A stretch of 64,000 nt of DNA from assembly GCF_001014615.2 (NCBI RefSeq), contig NZ_LBCQ02000013.1:124001-188000 (forward strand), written 5' to 3'. This document shows positions 53,483-61,481 of the stretch, in pieces. The notes below the pieces were generated by a model. The model did no database searches. It saw nothing but the letters and a program-made list of their open reading frames with translations, and was not told the origin of the DNA. How positions within the stretch are numbered: the stretch's first letter is position 1; each line of letters opens with the position of its first letter. This stretch comes from Aquamicrobium sp. LC103 (lineage in GTDB: Bacteria > Pseudomonadota > Alphaproteobacteria > Rhizobiales > Rhizobiaceae). Made by a program: the position numbers and the translations under genes.

Positions 53483-54318
53483 CGTGCTTGCGGGGCCGCT
53501 TTATCCGCGTGGGGCTGGATCATGTGTAGGCCTGAGCCGAGGTGGGCAGCTCCATCGATCTGGATCAATTGGCCGGTCATCAACGAGCCCGCCGGGCTGG
53601 CGAGAAAAGCGACCAACTCGGCAACCTCCTCGACCGATGTCGCCCTTCGCATCGGCGTTGCCTCGATCAGTGAAGCGAGCATCGATTGCGCAGAGGGATT
53701 GTCCAGTCCCTCGCTCATGACCACGCCGGGACCGATGCAGTTCAACCGAACGCCGTCGGCAGCCCATTCGAGCGCCATGGTGCGTGTCATGGCCAATACC
53801 CCCGCGCGTGCCGCCAACGAATGGGCCAGCCCCATGGACCCGCGATCGACTCCGGAGAGCGAGATCGAGATGACGGCTCCGCGCGAGCTTTTCAGGAAAG
53901 GATAGGCAGCCCTGGTGACGGTGAAGATCGCGCTGAGGTTGACGTCGATCACGGCATCCCAGCCTTTGCGGCTGATCTCGGCGGCGGGCGCGTAAAACTG
54001 TCCACCTGCATTGTTGACGAGCAGGTCTATCCCGAACTCCTCCCCCGCGCCCGCGACAAGAGCTTCGGCTGCCTCGGGATCGCGGAGATTGCAGGGCTTG
54101 TAGACGAACCGACCGGGCAATGCGACCGCCATCCGGGCCGTTTCCTCAAGCTTGTCATCGCGCCTGCCGGTGCCGAAAACCGTCATGCCGAGTGTTGCGA
54201 GCCTGAGCGCGATCGCCCGGCCGATGCCGGAGCCGGCGCCCGAGACAAAGGCGGACTTCCGTTCGAGTAAGCCCGGATGCAGAACCTCGCAGGCCTGTCC
54301 GAGAGCGTTATCGCGCAT
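53479..54318 (-). CDS. SDR-family oxidoreductase lacking the YxxxK motif
   Basis: 279-residue Rossmann-fold protein: SGAGSGIGRAIALRLATLGM, NNAGGQFYAPAAE and the C-terminal MTGQLIQIDGAAHLG. At the catalytic position, normally Y-x3-K, the sequence is GLAHSLAARAGVLAMTRT, so Tyr and Lys are replaced by His-like and Arg residues, as in the 2,4-dienoyl-CoA reductase-like group. GGGAGGAAA lies before the ATG at 54318, chosen over a longer frame. First gene of an operon with the racemase; its promoter region carries operators 3a and 3b. Confidence 0.83.
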   Translation of the reverse strand: MRDNALGQACEVLHPGLLERKSAFVSGAGSGIGRAIALRLATLGMTVFGTGRRDDKLEETARMAVALPGRFVYKPCNLRDPEAAEALVAGAGEEFGIDLLVNNAGGQFYAPAAEISRKGWDAVIDVNLSAIFTVTRAAYPFLKSSRGAVISISLSGVDRGSMGLAHSLAARAGVLAMTRTMALEWAADGVRLNCIGPGVVMSEGLDNPSAQSMLASLIEATPMRRATSVEEVAELVAFLASPAGSLMTGQLIQIDGAAHLGSGLHMIQPHADKAAPQAR

Positions 54319-54381
54319 GATGTTTCCTCCCGTAACCAGACAGCCTAGCGTTGCCTCCGCATAGCGGCAAGAGATTATCTC

Positions 54382-54422
54382 TATACAGAACGATATTCTT
54401 GATAAAGAATATATTCGATACA
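54382..54422. promoter_or_regulatory. Candidate IclR operators 3a and 3b in a divergent promoter
   Basis: Two overlapping imperfect copies of the 23-base palindrome: TATACAGAACG-A-TATTCTTGATA (54382-54404) and GATAAAGAATA followed by TATTCGATACA (54401-54422). They lie between the SDR (minus) and hot-dog hydratase (+) starts, so one region could control both. A strict inner dyad ATATTCTT-GATA-AAGAATAT sits at 54393-54412. Confidence 0.55.
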
Positions 54423-54433
54423 TAGGAGCGCGT

Positions 54434-55291
54434 ATGATCGATCCGCGTGAACTGCTGCGTCTCGACATTCCGGTGACCGAGCAACGCTGGGACGAGCGGG
54501 ACTGCGCGCTCTATGCGCTCGGCGTCGGCCTCGGTGCCGATCCGTTGGACGGGCGGCAACTGTCTTTTCTCGACGAGCGACGGATGATCGTGGCCGCGCC
54601 CACAATGGCCACCGTTCTCGCCTACAAGGGGTTTTGGATCGAGCAGGTGCCGGCCGGGGTCGAGGTCGCCGGTGTGCTGCATGCCGAGCAACGTCTTGAA
54701 CTCCATCGTCCCTTGCCCTGCCGCGGATATGCATTGCGCAAGACGCGGCCGACCGGCGTGGTGGACCGGGGCGATCGAGGTGCGCATATATTCATCCGGG
54801 AAACGATCGAGCATGCCGAGGATGGCGGTCCACTGGCGACGCTCTCTTCCCGCATCGTCAGCCGAGGTGATGGCGGCTGCGGTTCCACCCGCGAGGCTCC
54901 GGGGCGGCGCAGGGCCGTGCCTGATCGGGTACCCGATCTTACCTTCGAAGTGCCGACGCTGCCGCAACAAGCGCTGCTCTATAGGCTCTCCGGCGATCAC
55001 AACCCGCTGCACCTGGATCCGACTTTCGCTCGCGGTGCGGGTTTCGGACGTCCGATCCTCCACGGGCTGGGGACGTTCGGCATGGTCGGCATGGCCCTGC
55101 TCGGCCGACTGTGCGACTTCCGGTCCGAACGCTTCCGGTCACTCGACGTGCGGTTCAGCGCGGTCGTGTTTCCCGGCGAAACGCTTGAGGTTTCGGTTTG
55201 GTCGACAGGCGAGGGCGAGGCGATGTTCAGTGCGGGGGTGGCCGGACGCGGCGCCGTGCTGGACGCCGGCGTGTTCGGTTTCGCGCCGTGA
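54434..55291 (+). CDS. MaoC-like double hot-dog enoyl-CoA hydratase (hydratase 2 type)
   Basis: 285-residue two-hot-dog protein of the MFE-2/hydratase 2 family that acts on branched or steroid-like enoyl-CoA. The signature LYRLSGDHNPLHLDPTFARG, then AGFGRPILHGLGTFG with catalytic Asp and His, lies at about residues 180-215. AGGAG lies before the ATG. Monocistronic, divergent from the SDR/racemase operon and ending tail-to-tail with the enoyl-CoA hydratase gene. Its presence with the racemase supports breakdown of a branched-chain acyl-CoA. Confidence 0.88.
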   Translation: MIDPRELLRLDIPVTEQRWDERDCALYALGVGLGADPLDGRQLSFLDERRMIVAAPTMATVLAYKGFWIEQVPAGVEVAGVLHAEQRLELHRPLPCRGYALRKTRPTGVVDRGDRGAHIFIRETIEHAEDGGPLATLSSRIVSRGDGGCGSTREAPGRRRAVPDRVPDLTFEVPTLPQQALLYRLSGDHNPLHLDPTFARGAGFGRPILHGLGTFGMVGMALLGRLCDFRSERFRSLDVRFSAVVFPGETLEVSVWSTGEGEAMFSAGVAGRGAVLDAGVFGFAP

Positions 55292-55293
55292 CG

Positions 55294-56097
55294 CTACTTT
55301 CCCGTGTATGAGGGCGCGCGCTTCTCGACGAGCGCCGCTACGGCTTCCGCCTGATCGTCGGTGTTTTGCACGATCGCCTGGAAAGCCGCGGCCAGTTCGA
55401 GGCTGTCCGGTAGCGACATGGAAGCCGACTGGCGCATAAGGCGCTTGTTGAGGCGGACGCTGCGCGGAGGGAAAGTGGCGATCTTCTCGGCGACCGCAAT
55501 AGCTTCATCGAGCAGGTTCTCCGCCGGGACGATGCGCGTCGCCAACCCCCAGCGTTCTGCGCGCTCCGCCTCGACCATCTCGCAGGTCAGGGCCATCTCG
55601 ACCGCTCGTGGCATTCCCACAACCCGCGGCAGGAACCATGCGCCGCCATCGCCGGGAACCAGGCCCACGCGAAGAAAGCTCTCGGCGAACCTCGCGGCGG
55701 GCGATGCGATGCGGATGTCGGCCATGCAGGCGAGGTCGCAGCCGGCGCCGATCGCGACGCCGTTCACCGCCGCCACCACCGGAACATCGAGGGCATGAAA
55801 AGCCAACGGTATCTGCTGAATGTGGTTGCGATAGCCTTCCTGCATGTCATGCGGGCTGCCGGCGAACATTTCGTGCGATCTGTTGTACATGTCCTGTACG
55901 TTGCCGCCGGACGAAAACACTTCGCCCGCGCCGGTCAGGACGATTGCGCTGAGCGAGGTGTCGGCGTTTGCATCACGCAGGAACGAGACGAGGTCGTGAA
56001 TGATGCCACGGGAGAGCGCATTTCGGGTCTTCGGTTCGTTAAGGGTGAGGACCGCGACCCGTCCGTGGCGCTTGATGATGACTGGCTGTTCCGACAT
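55294..56097 (-). CDS. Enoyl-CoA hydratase/isomerase family protein
   Basis: 267-residue crotonase-fold enzyme. N-terminal VAVLTLNEPKTRNALS, oxyanion-hole segment SSGGNVQDMYN, the second glycine motif AAVNGVAIGAGCDLACMADI and the acidic position in RVGLVPGDGGAWFLP (Asp where many have Glu or Gly). AATTGGAGGAG lies before the ATG at 56097. It is third in a minus-strand operon after the paired acyl-CoA dehydrogenase genes. It hydrates or isomerises the enoyl-CoA they make. Confidence 0.9.
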   Translation of the reverse strand: MSEQPVIIKRHGRVAVLTLNEPKTRNALSRGIIHDLVSFLRDANADTSLSAIVLTGAGEVFSSGGNVQDMYNRSHEMFAGSPHDMQEGYRNHIQQIPLAFHALDVPVVAAVNGVAIGAGCDLACMADIRIASPAARFAESFLRVGLVPGDGGAWFLPRVVGMPRAVEMALTCEMVEAERAERWGLATRIVPAENLLDEAIAVAEKIATFPPRSVRLNKRLMRQSASMSLPDSLELAAAFQAIVQNTDDQAEAVAALVEKRAPSYTGK

Positions 56098-56110
56098 GCA
56101 CTCCTCCAAT

Positions 56111-57073
56111 TCAGGCCGCCGCCCGATCAACGATGGCCGACCACAGGCCGTCTCCGCCTGCAGCGCAACCTATGCGGCCGATCTCTGCCTCGCACCAGCC
56201 CTGCGCGCCCCAGCGGTCACGCCAAGCCCAGAGACGTTTGGTGAAACGATGGAGGTGATGTTCGTCGGTGAAGCCGATCGCTCCCATCACCTGATGTGCA
56301 TTGGCCGCGATGACGGTGGCGGCGCGAGCCGCCTGTGCCTTTGCGGCCAGCCAGTCTAGCCTTGTCGCAGTACCACGATCGATGCCGGCGAGCGCGGCTC
56401 CCACGGCGGCTTCAGCGATTAGCCGCTCGGATGCGGCGTCGGACAGCATATGTTGGATCGCCTGGAATTTGCCCAATGGGCGACCGAACTGCTGGCGCGT
56501 GTTTGCATGATCGGTGGCGATATCGATCACGGTCGACATCGCCCCCAGCATTTCGGCGGCTTGCAGCAGGATCCCGCCAACGGCAATCCGCTCGACTGCA
56601 ACCGGATCGGCGTCGATCTTGCGGGATGCGCCGAGCGCGGCCATGGGCTCATGCGCCAGAGATTCAGCCGCGGCGCCGCCGATCGTCCCCGTATGCAGGT
56701 TTGCGCCGCTCGTTTCCAAGGTCACGACGAATGCCGTTTGCGCTTCGTCGAAGACCGGCACGGAAGACGGAAGCAGATCGTTGACACCCAAACCGGCGCT
56801 GTAAGTGGCTGCCGTCGCGTCGAACCCGGCGAGTACGGCGAGAGGCGCGGCAACCAGCATCTCCACGATCGGAAGCGGCGCGGCAGCCTGTCCCCAGCGG
56901 TAGGCGATCGCGGATGCTTCCCGATAGCTCACTCCAAGGCCACCCGCATCCTCTCCGGCTAGGGCGAGGAGCAGGCCTGCCTCCAGGATGGCATTGCGCA
57001 GGATCGGTGCCTGCGCGTTCCGCTCCAGTATGCGAGCGGCCGTCTCTTCCAGCATTCTTGCCGTTTCGCTCAC
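56111..57073 (-). CDS. Acyl-CoA dehydrogenase, small (beta) subunit type
   Basis: 320-residue shortened acyl-CoA dehydrogenase-like protein. Recognisable parts are QFGRPLGKFQAIQHMLSDAA, typical of the C-terminal helical domain, and ANAHQVMGAIGFTDEHHLHR. The middle beta domain is reduced. Such short partners pair with a full-length subunit in alpha2-beta2 enzymes of steroid and terpenoid degradation. Its start overlaps the larger subunit stop as ATGA, which supports a heteromeric complex. Confidence 0.86.
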   Translation of the reverse strand: MSETARMLEETAARILERNAQAPILRNAILEAGLLLALAGEDAGGLGVSYREASAIAYRWGQAAAPLPIVEMLVAAPLAVLAGFDATAATYSAGLGVNDLLPSSVPVFDEAQTAFVVTLETSGANLHTGTIGGAAAESLAHEPMAALGASRKIDADPVAVERIAVGGILLQAAEMLGAMSTVIDIATDHANTRQQFGRPLGKFQAIQHMLSDAASERLIAEAAVGAALAGIDRGTATRLDWLAAKAQAARAATVIAANAHQVMGAIGFTDEHHLHRFTKRLWAWRDRWGAQGWCEAEIGRIGCAAGGDGLWSAIVDRAAA

Positions 57074-58230
57074 CTGAGACCGAGCTCCCTTGCGATGATG
57101 CCCTTGAGGATTTCACGTGTTCCGCCGCGTAGGCTGAAGCACGGTGCGTTCAAGATGGCGGTTGCAAGCGCCGCTTCGAACGGTGCGCCTGTCGCTGCCG
57201 GCACGATGTCGAGCATGCGGCGTGCGACCTCGGGTATCTCCTGTTCCAGCGTGGTGCCCATGTCTTTCATGGCCGTCGCCATGCCGGTGACGGGCAACCC
57301 GGCGGAAAGGCGCCCGGAGATCGCGACCGAGAGCGCGCGAATGCTGACGACCCGCGCCAGCAGCCTGCCGATGGCTGCTGCGTCATGGCGGTCGGGATTC
57401 CGGCCGGCGGCCTGCGCCATGATGGTCAGCACGCCCATGGTGGAGAGAATGCGATCCGGGCCGCTACGCTCGAAGCCGAGTTCTTCAGTGACCAGTTTCC
57501 ATCCATCACCGCCTTCGCCCAGCAGGTTCTCGGCTGGAACGAAATTCCCGTCGAAAAGCACTTCGTTGAGTTCGTGCACGCCAGCGAGATTAACCAGCGG
57601 GCGGACAGACACCTTGGGGTCGTCGAGCGGGACGACGAACTGCGAAAGCCCGGCATAACGGTTCTCGCCCTTTTGCTCGGTACGGCACAGCACGATCAGG
57701 TAGTCCGCATGCTGCGCGTTGGTGGTCCAGACCTTGCGGCCGTGGAGCGTGTAACCGCCGTCCACCCTTTCCGCGCGGGTACGGATCGACGAAAGGTCGG
57801 AACCGGAATCCGGCTCGCTCATGCCGATACCGAAAGTGCATTCTCCAGCCGCAATGCGCGGAAGGATGGATTTGCGGACCGCCTCGGTGCCGTGACGCAG
57901 GATCTGCGGTCCGCTCTGGCGGTCGGCGATCCAGTGCGAGCCGAGCGGTGCACCGGCAGCCAGCAATTCCTCGCAGACGACATAACGCTCCGCTGCGCTC
58001 CGCTCATGCCCGCCATGTTCGCGCGGCCACGTCATGGCGATGTAGCCGCGCTCGGCGCAGCGGCGTGAAAATTCACGGTCGAAGGTCGTCCAGGTCTGCT
58101 GACCAAACGTAATGGAGCCGGCCTTGCGCTCCTCCGCCACGAACGCCCGCACCTCTTGGCGCAAGGAGTCGAGACCAGCCAGCGGGTCGTGTCCGTCGCC
58201 GAGATGCGGCGGAAGGGACATAGCGGTCAT
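57070..58230 (-). CDS. Acyl-CoA dehydrogenase, large (alpha) subunit type
   Basis: 386-residue acyl-CoA dehydrogenase. FAD and substrate motifs are FGIGMSEPDSGSDLSSIRT and HGRKVWTTNAQHADYL. At the common catalytic Glu position (YEGT) it has RGGT in SLRGGTREILKGI, so catalysis may depend on another Glu as in FadE-type heteromeric enzymes. The ATG at 58230 is taken; GGAGG lies 12 bases upstream and an ATG nine bases downstream is possible. First gene of the operon with the small subunit and enoyl-CoA hydratase, divergent from iclR. Confidence 0.87.
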   Translation of the reverse strand: MTAMSLPPHLGDGHDPLAGLDSLRQEVRAFVAEERKAGSITFGQQTWTTFDREFSRRCAERGYIAMTWPREHGGHERSAAERYVVCEELLAAGAPLGSHWIADRQSGPQILRHGTEAVRKSILPRIAAGECTFGIGMSEPDSGSDLSSIRTRAERVDGGYTLHGRKVWTTNAQHADYLIVLCRTEQKGENRYAGLSQFVVPLDDPKVSVRPLVNLAGVHELNEVLFDGNFVPAENLLGEGGDGWKLVTEELGFERSGPDRILSTMGVLTIMAQAAGRNPDRHDAAAIGRLLARVVSIRALSVAISGRLSAGLPVTGMATAMKDMGTTLEQEIPEVARRMLDIVPAATGAPFEAALATAILNAPCFSLRGGTREILKGIIARELGLR

Positions 58231-58302
58231 TCGGTATCTTGTCCTCCGTTGCCTGGGGTGGCCAGCTTCCTGCGCGGTCGTTCTATCGCGGTTCCAATTC
58301 CT

Positions 58303-58325
58303 TATCAAGAATGATATTCTCTATT
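58303..58325. promoter_or_regulatory. Candidate IclR operator 4
   Basis: TATCAAGAATG, one central A, TATTCTCTATT. The right arm is identical to operator 1, the left arm matches 7 of 11. On the minus strand its edge overlaps a -35-like TTGATA (58308-58303) that is 17 bases from TAGAAC, a plausible promoter for the acyl-CoA dehydrogenase operon. Confidence 0.6.
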
Positions 58326-58350
58326 GGAAAAATCAGAAAAGCCCACGAGA

Positions 58351-58386
58351 TTGTCAGCTTAATCTGGCAAACATATATTCTCTATG
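58351..58386 (+). promoter_or_regulatory. iclR promoter with half-operator over the -10
   Basis: TTGTCA (58351-58356), 17 bases, TATATT (58374-58379) form a good sigma-70 promoter 48 bases before the IclR start. TATTCTCTATG (58376-58386), a 10 of 11 match to one arm of the palindrome, overlaps the -10, which suggests autorepression. Confidence 0.6.
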
Positions 58387-58426
58387 GCGAAAACTTGCTA
58401 AAGCGACCTTGGGATTCTAGGAGCTG

Positions 58427-59272
58427 ATGATGAGCAGGGTGTCCGCACAAGCGGTCGAGAAACCGGTCCGCCGACGGTTGCCGCAAGACCTTGACGGCGA
58501 CGATGCCGCCAAGATAGCCCCCTCGGGTAAGCTCGTCGGCGCGGTGACCGGGGCGGTCAAGATCCTGCGATATCTCAGCAATGCGCGAGAGCCGGTTGGC
58601 GTATCGCGGATCGCCAAGGACACGAAGGTCAACACCTCGACTTGCTTCAACATCCTGCGCACGCTCGCGGTGGAAGACCTCGTCACATTCGATCCCTTAT
58701 CCAAGACCTATTCGATAAGCCTCGGCATAATGGAGCTCGCCCGTGGGGCGACCGCGCTCGGTGGTGACCTGTCGGTGGTGCGGCCGCTAATGGAGCGTAT
58801 CGCCAACGCCCGGAACGTGACGCTCACGCTCTGGCAGCCTGTTTCCGCGAGCAGGAAGGTACTCGTCTACAGCGCGCTTGCACGCAGCGCGATGCGCATC
58901 CACATGGCCATCGGCCAGCGCATGCCGCTTTTCATCGGTGCGACAGGCCGCCTGTTCGCTGCGTTCACCGATATTTCCGAGCGCGAGCTGGAGACGCGGT
59001 TTCGTGAAATCAACTGGAACTTGCCGCTGACATTCGACGAGTTCAGGAAGCAGGTCGAAGAGGCGCGCGAGTCCGGCTGGGCTCGTGACGACGGCAACTT
59101 TGCCGCTGGCACGATGTCGATCGCGGTGCCGATCCTGGATCGCGATGGCGTGGCTGTCATGGCGGTAACGGCGACGATGTTCGCCGGCCACTACAGCGAC
59201 GACAGCCTGCCGGAACTCGTGAACGACCTGCGGGAAGTGGCCGCTTATGTCGCGCGTGTGATCGAGCACTGA
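58427..59272 (+). CDS. IclR family transcriptional regulator
   Basis: 281-residue regulator. N-terminal winged helix at about residues 40-100: AVKILRYLSNAREPVGVSRI, then AKDTKVNTSTCFNILRTLAV. The C-terminal effector domain shows IHMAIGQRMPLFIGATGRLF and a late AVPILDRDGVAVMAVTAT, the usual IclR pattern. TAGGAG lies before tandem ATGs at 58427 and 58430. It is flanked by a promoter with a half-operator and by operator 4 shared with the divergent dehydrogenase operon. It is the best candidate for binding all copies of the palindrome in this window; the effector is probably a CoA ester or organic acid. Confidence 0.88.
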   Translation: MMSRVSAQAVEKPVRRRLPQDLDGDDAAKIAPSGKLVGAVTGAVKILRYLSNAREPVGVSRIAKDTKVNTSTCFNILRTLAVEDLVTFDPLSKTYSISLGIMELARGATALGGDLSVVRPLMERIANARNVTLTLWQPVSASRKVLVYSALARSAMRIHMAIGQRMPLFIGATGRLFAAFTDISERELETRFREINWNLPLTFDEFRKQVEEARESGWARDDGNFAAGTMSIAVPILDRDGVAVMAVTATMFAGHYSDDSLPELVNDLREVAAYVARVIEH

Positions 59273-59298
59273 TCCAGTGCGCAGCGCCGATCAAGCCG

Positions 59299-60291
59299 TC
59301 ATTGCTCTTCGGCAGCCTTCCATACGCGCGATCCGGCGATCGCCTCGGGCGACAAGATAGATGCGAGCTCGTCGAGTTCATTGCGGCTCAGCCGGATCGC
59401 TTCTGCGCCCACGTTCTCTTCCAGATACCGGATGCGCTTGGTACCCGGAATCGGCAAGATGTCGTCGCCCTGACCGAGAAGCCAGGCAATGGCGATCTGA
59501 CCCAGAGTGGCTCCCTTTTCAGCCGCCAACGACTTGATCCTCTCCAGCAGGACGAGATTCTTGTCCAGATTCTCGCCACGAAAGCGGTCCGCGTTGAGGC
59601 GCAGATCGTTGCTGGCAAGCGTCGAGGTGTTGGTGACCGCCCCGGTGAGGAAGCCGCGGCCCAGCGGGCTGTAGGCGACGAATGTCGCGCCGATCTCACG
59701 ACAGGCCGGAAGGATCTCGTCTTCCACGTCGCGATGCCACAGCGAATACTCGGACTGTAGCGCGGAGATGGGATGGATCGCATCCGCGCGGCGCAACACG
59801 TCCGCACTGATCTCGGAGAGGCCGATGGCTCGGATCTTGCCGGCCTTCACCAACTCACCCAGCGTGCCGATCGTGTCCTCAAGCCTGGCGGAGTGGTCCA
59901 TGCGATGGATGTAGTAGAGATCGATGTGGTCGGTACCCAGCCGCTTCAGGGAAGCGTCGCAGCATTTGCGGATATAATCGGGCGAATTGTCCAGGTCGCG
60001 ATCGTAAAGGCTGCCGCTCGGGCCGTTCGGATCCCGCACGACACCGAATTTGGAAGCGATCACCAGCTTGTCGCGCCTGCCGGTCGCGAACTTGCCGACA
60101 AGCGTTTCATTGTGGCCGCGCCCGTACATGTCGGCCGTGTCATACATGGTCACGCCGATCTCGAAGGCGCGCTCCAGCGTGCGCATGGAGTTCTCATCGT
60201 CGCGATCACCGTAGAACTCCGACATGCCCATGCAGCCGAGGCCGATTGCCGAAGCGTGAATGTCGGTCTGCCCGATACGTATCCGGCGCAT
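59299..60291 (-). CDS. Aldo/keto reductase
   Basis: 330-residue NADPH-dependent carbonyl reductase (TIM barrel). The tetrad is visible in order: Asp in YDTADMYGRGHNE, Tyr of the same segment, Lys in VIASKFG and His in YYIHRMD. The C-terminal NADPH-binding region IPGTKRIRYLEENVGA is standard. CGGAGG lies eight bases before the ATG at 60291. It sits last in the minus-strand beta-oxidation operon, with its start 21 bases from the thiolase stop. It may reduce an aldehyde or ketone intermediate. Confidence 0.88.
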   Translation of the reverse strand: MRRIRIGQTDIHASAIGLGCMGMSEFYGDRDDENSMRTLERAFEIGVTMYDTADMYGRGHNETLVGKFATGRRDKLVIASKFGVVRDPNGPSGSLYDRDLDNSPDYIRKCCDASLKRLGTDHIDLYYIHRMDHSARLEDTIGTLGELVKAGKIRAIGLSEISADVLRRADAIHPISALQSEYSLWHRDVEDEILPACREIGATFVAYSPLGRGFLTGAVTNTSTLASNDLRLNADRFRGENLDKNLVLLERIKSLAAEKGATLGQIAIAWLLGQGDDILPIPGTKRIRYLEENVGAEAIRLSRNELDELASILSPEAIAGSRVWKAAEEQ

Positions 60292-60311
60292 GAAAACCTC
60301 CGATTTTGCGA

Positions 60312-61481
60312 TCAAAGTCGCTCAATGATCGTTGCGGTGCCGAGCCCGCCATTGCAGCACATGGTCTGCAGGCCATAGCGGCCGTTGCGCTGCTCCAGTT
60401 CGTTGATGAGCGTCGTCATGAGACGTGCGCCGCTGGCACCGAGCGGATGACCAAGCGCGATGGCGCCGCCATTGACGTTGAGCTTTTCTGGATTGCCGCC
60501 GGTTTCCGCAAGCCACATCAGCGGTACAGGCGCGAAAGCTTCGTTGACTTCATAAAGATCGATATCGTCGATCTTCAGACGGGCACGGGCAAGCACCTTG
60601 GACGTGGCAGCGATGGGGCCGGAAAGGACCAGTTCCGGATCCGATCCCACCGTGGTCATGGACACGATGCGCGCTCGCGGCTTGAGACCCGCGCGTCGCG
60701 CCGTTTCCGCCTCCATCACGAGCAGAGCGGCCGCACCGTCGGAAATCTGCGAGGCATTGCCTGCGGTCACGCGACCGTTCTCGCGAAAGCTCGTCTTCAA
60801 CGTGGCGAGCTTCTCTCGCGAGGTGTCGCGGCGGATGGTCTCGTCTTTCGCCAGAATGGTATCTGTCGCCTCAGCGCTTCGCTCATGCCAGTCGCCGATG
60901 CGGATCGGTACGATCTGGCTGTCGAACCTGCCTGCATCGGACGCTTCAGCTGCGCGACGGTGGCTTCCGATCGCATAATCGTCGAGCTGGTCGCGCGACA
61001 GGTTCCAGCGGTCCGCCAAACGCTCCGCGCCTTCGCCCTGCGACACCGTCTCGAAGCGATCGAGCACGGCGAAGCCGAAGGGGTCGCCATGAATGTCGCG
61101 GTTGCTGCCCATCGGCACGCGGCTCATGTTCTCGGCGCCGCCAGCGACGACAATGTCGGCGGCGCCGCTGACGATCGAGCCGACGGCATTGTGCAGCGAG
61201 ACCTCGGACGAGCCGCATTTGCGGTCGATCGTTAAGCCCGGCACGCTGATCGGCCACCCGGCTGACAGCAAAGCCGTGCGCGCGATGTTGGCGCTCTGCT
61301 CGCCGATTTGAGTGACGCAGCCGAAAATCACGTCGTCCACAATCGCCGGGTCGATACCGTTGCGCTTCACCAGGGCGTCCAGGACGATAGCGCCGAGATG
61401 ATCCGCGCGCACCCCGGCTAGCGCGCCGCGAAAGCGGCCGATGGGCGTGCGTACGGCGTCGACGATGACTGCTTCGCGCAT
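60312..61481 (-). CDS. Acetyl-CoA acetyltransferase/3-ketoacyl-CoA thiolase
   Basis: 389-residue thiolase that cleaves 3-ketoacyl-CoA with CoA. The acyl-carrying Cys is in DRKCGSSEVSLHNA near residue 90, the His in GGAIALGHPLGASG and the second Cys in CCNGGLGTA near the C-terminus; NEAFAPVPLMW is also conserved. The final round product could be acetyl-CoA or propionyl-CoA; a methyl-branched substrate predicts propionyl-CoA. The start overlaps the end of the 3-hydroxyacyl-CoA dehydrogenase gene by one base. Confidence 0.92.
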   Translation of the reverse strand: MREAVIVDAVRTPIGRFRGALAGVRADHLGAIVLDALVKRNGIDPAIVDDVIFGCVTQIGEQSANIARTALLSAGWPISVPGLTIDRKCGSSEVSLHNAVGSIVSGAADIVVAGGAENMSRVPMGSNRDIHGDPFGFAVLDRFETVSQGEGAERLADRWNLSRDQLDDYAIGSHRRAAEASDAGRFDSQIVPIRIGDWHERSAEATDTILAKDETIRRDTSREKLATLKTSFRENGRVTAGNASQISDGAAALLVMEAETARRAGLKPRARIVSMTTVGSDPELVLSGPIAATSKVLARARLKIDDIDLYEVNEAFAPVPLMWLAETGGNPEKLNVNGGAIALGHPLGASGARLMTTLINELEQRNGRYGLQTMCCNGGLGTATIIERL

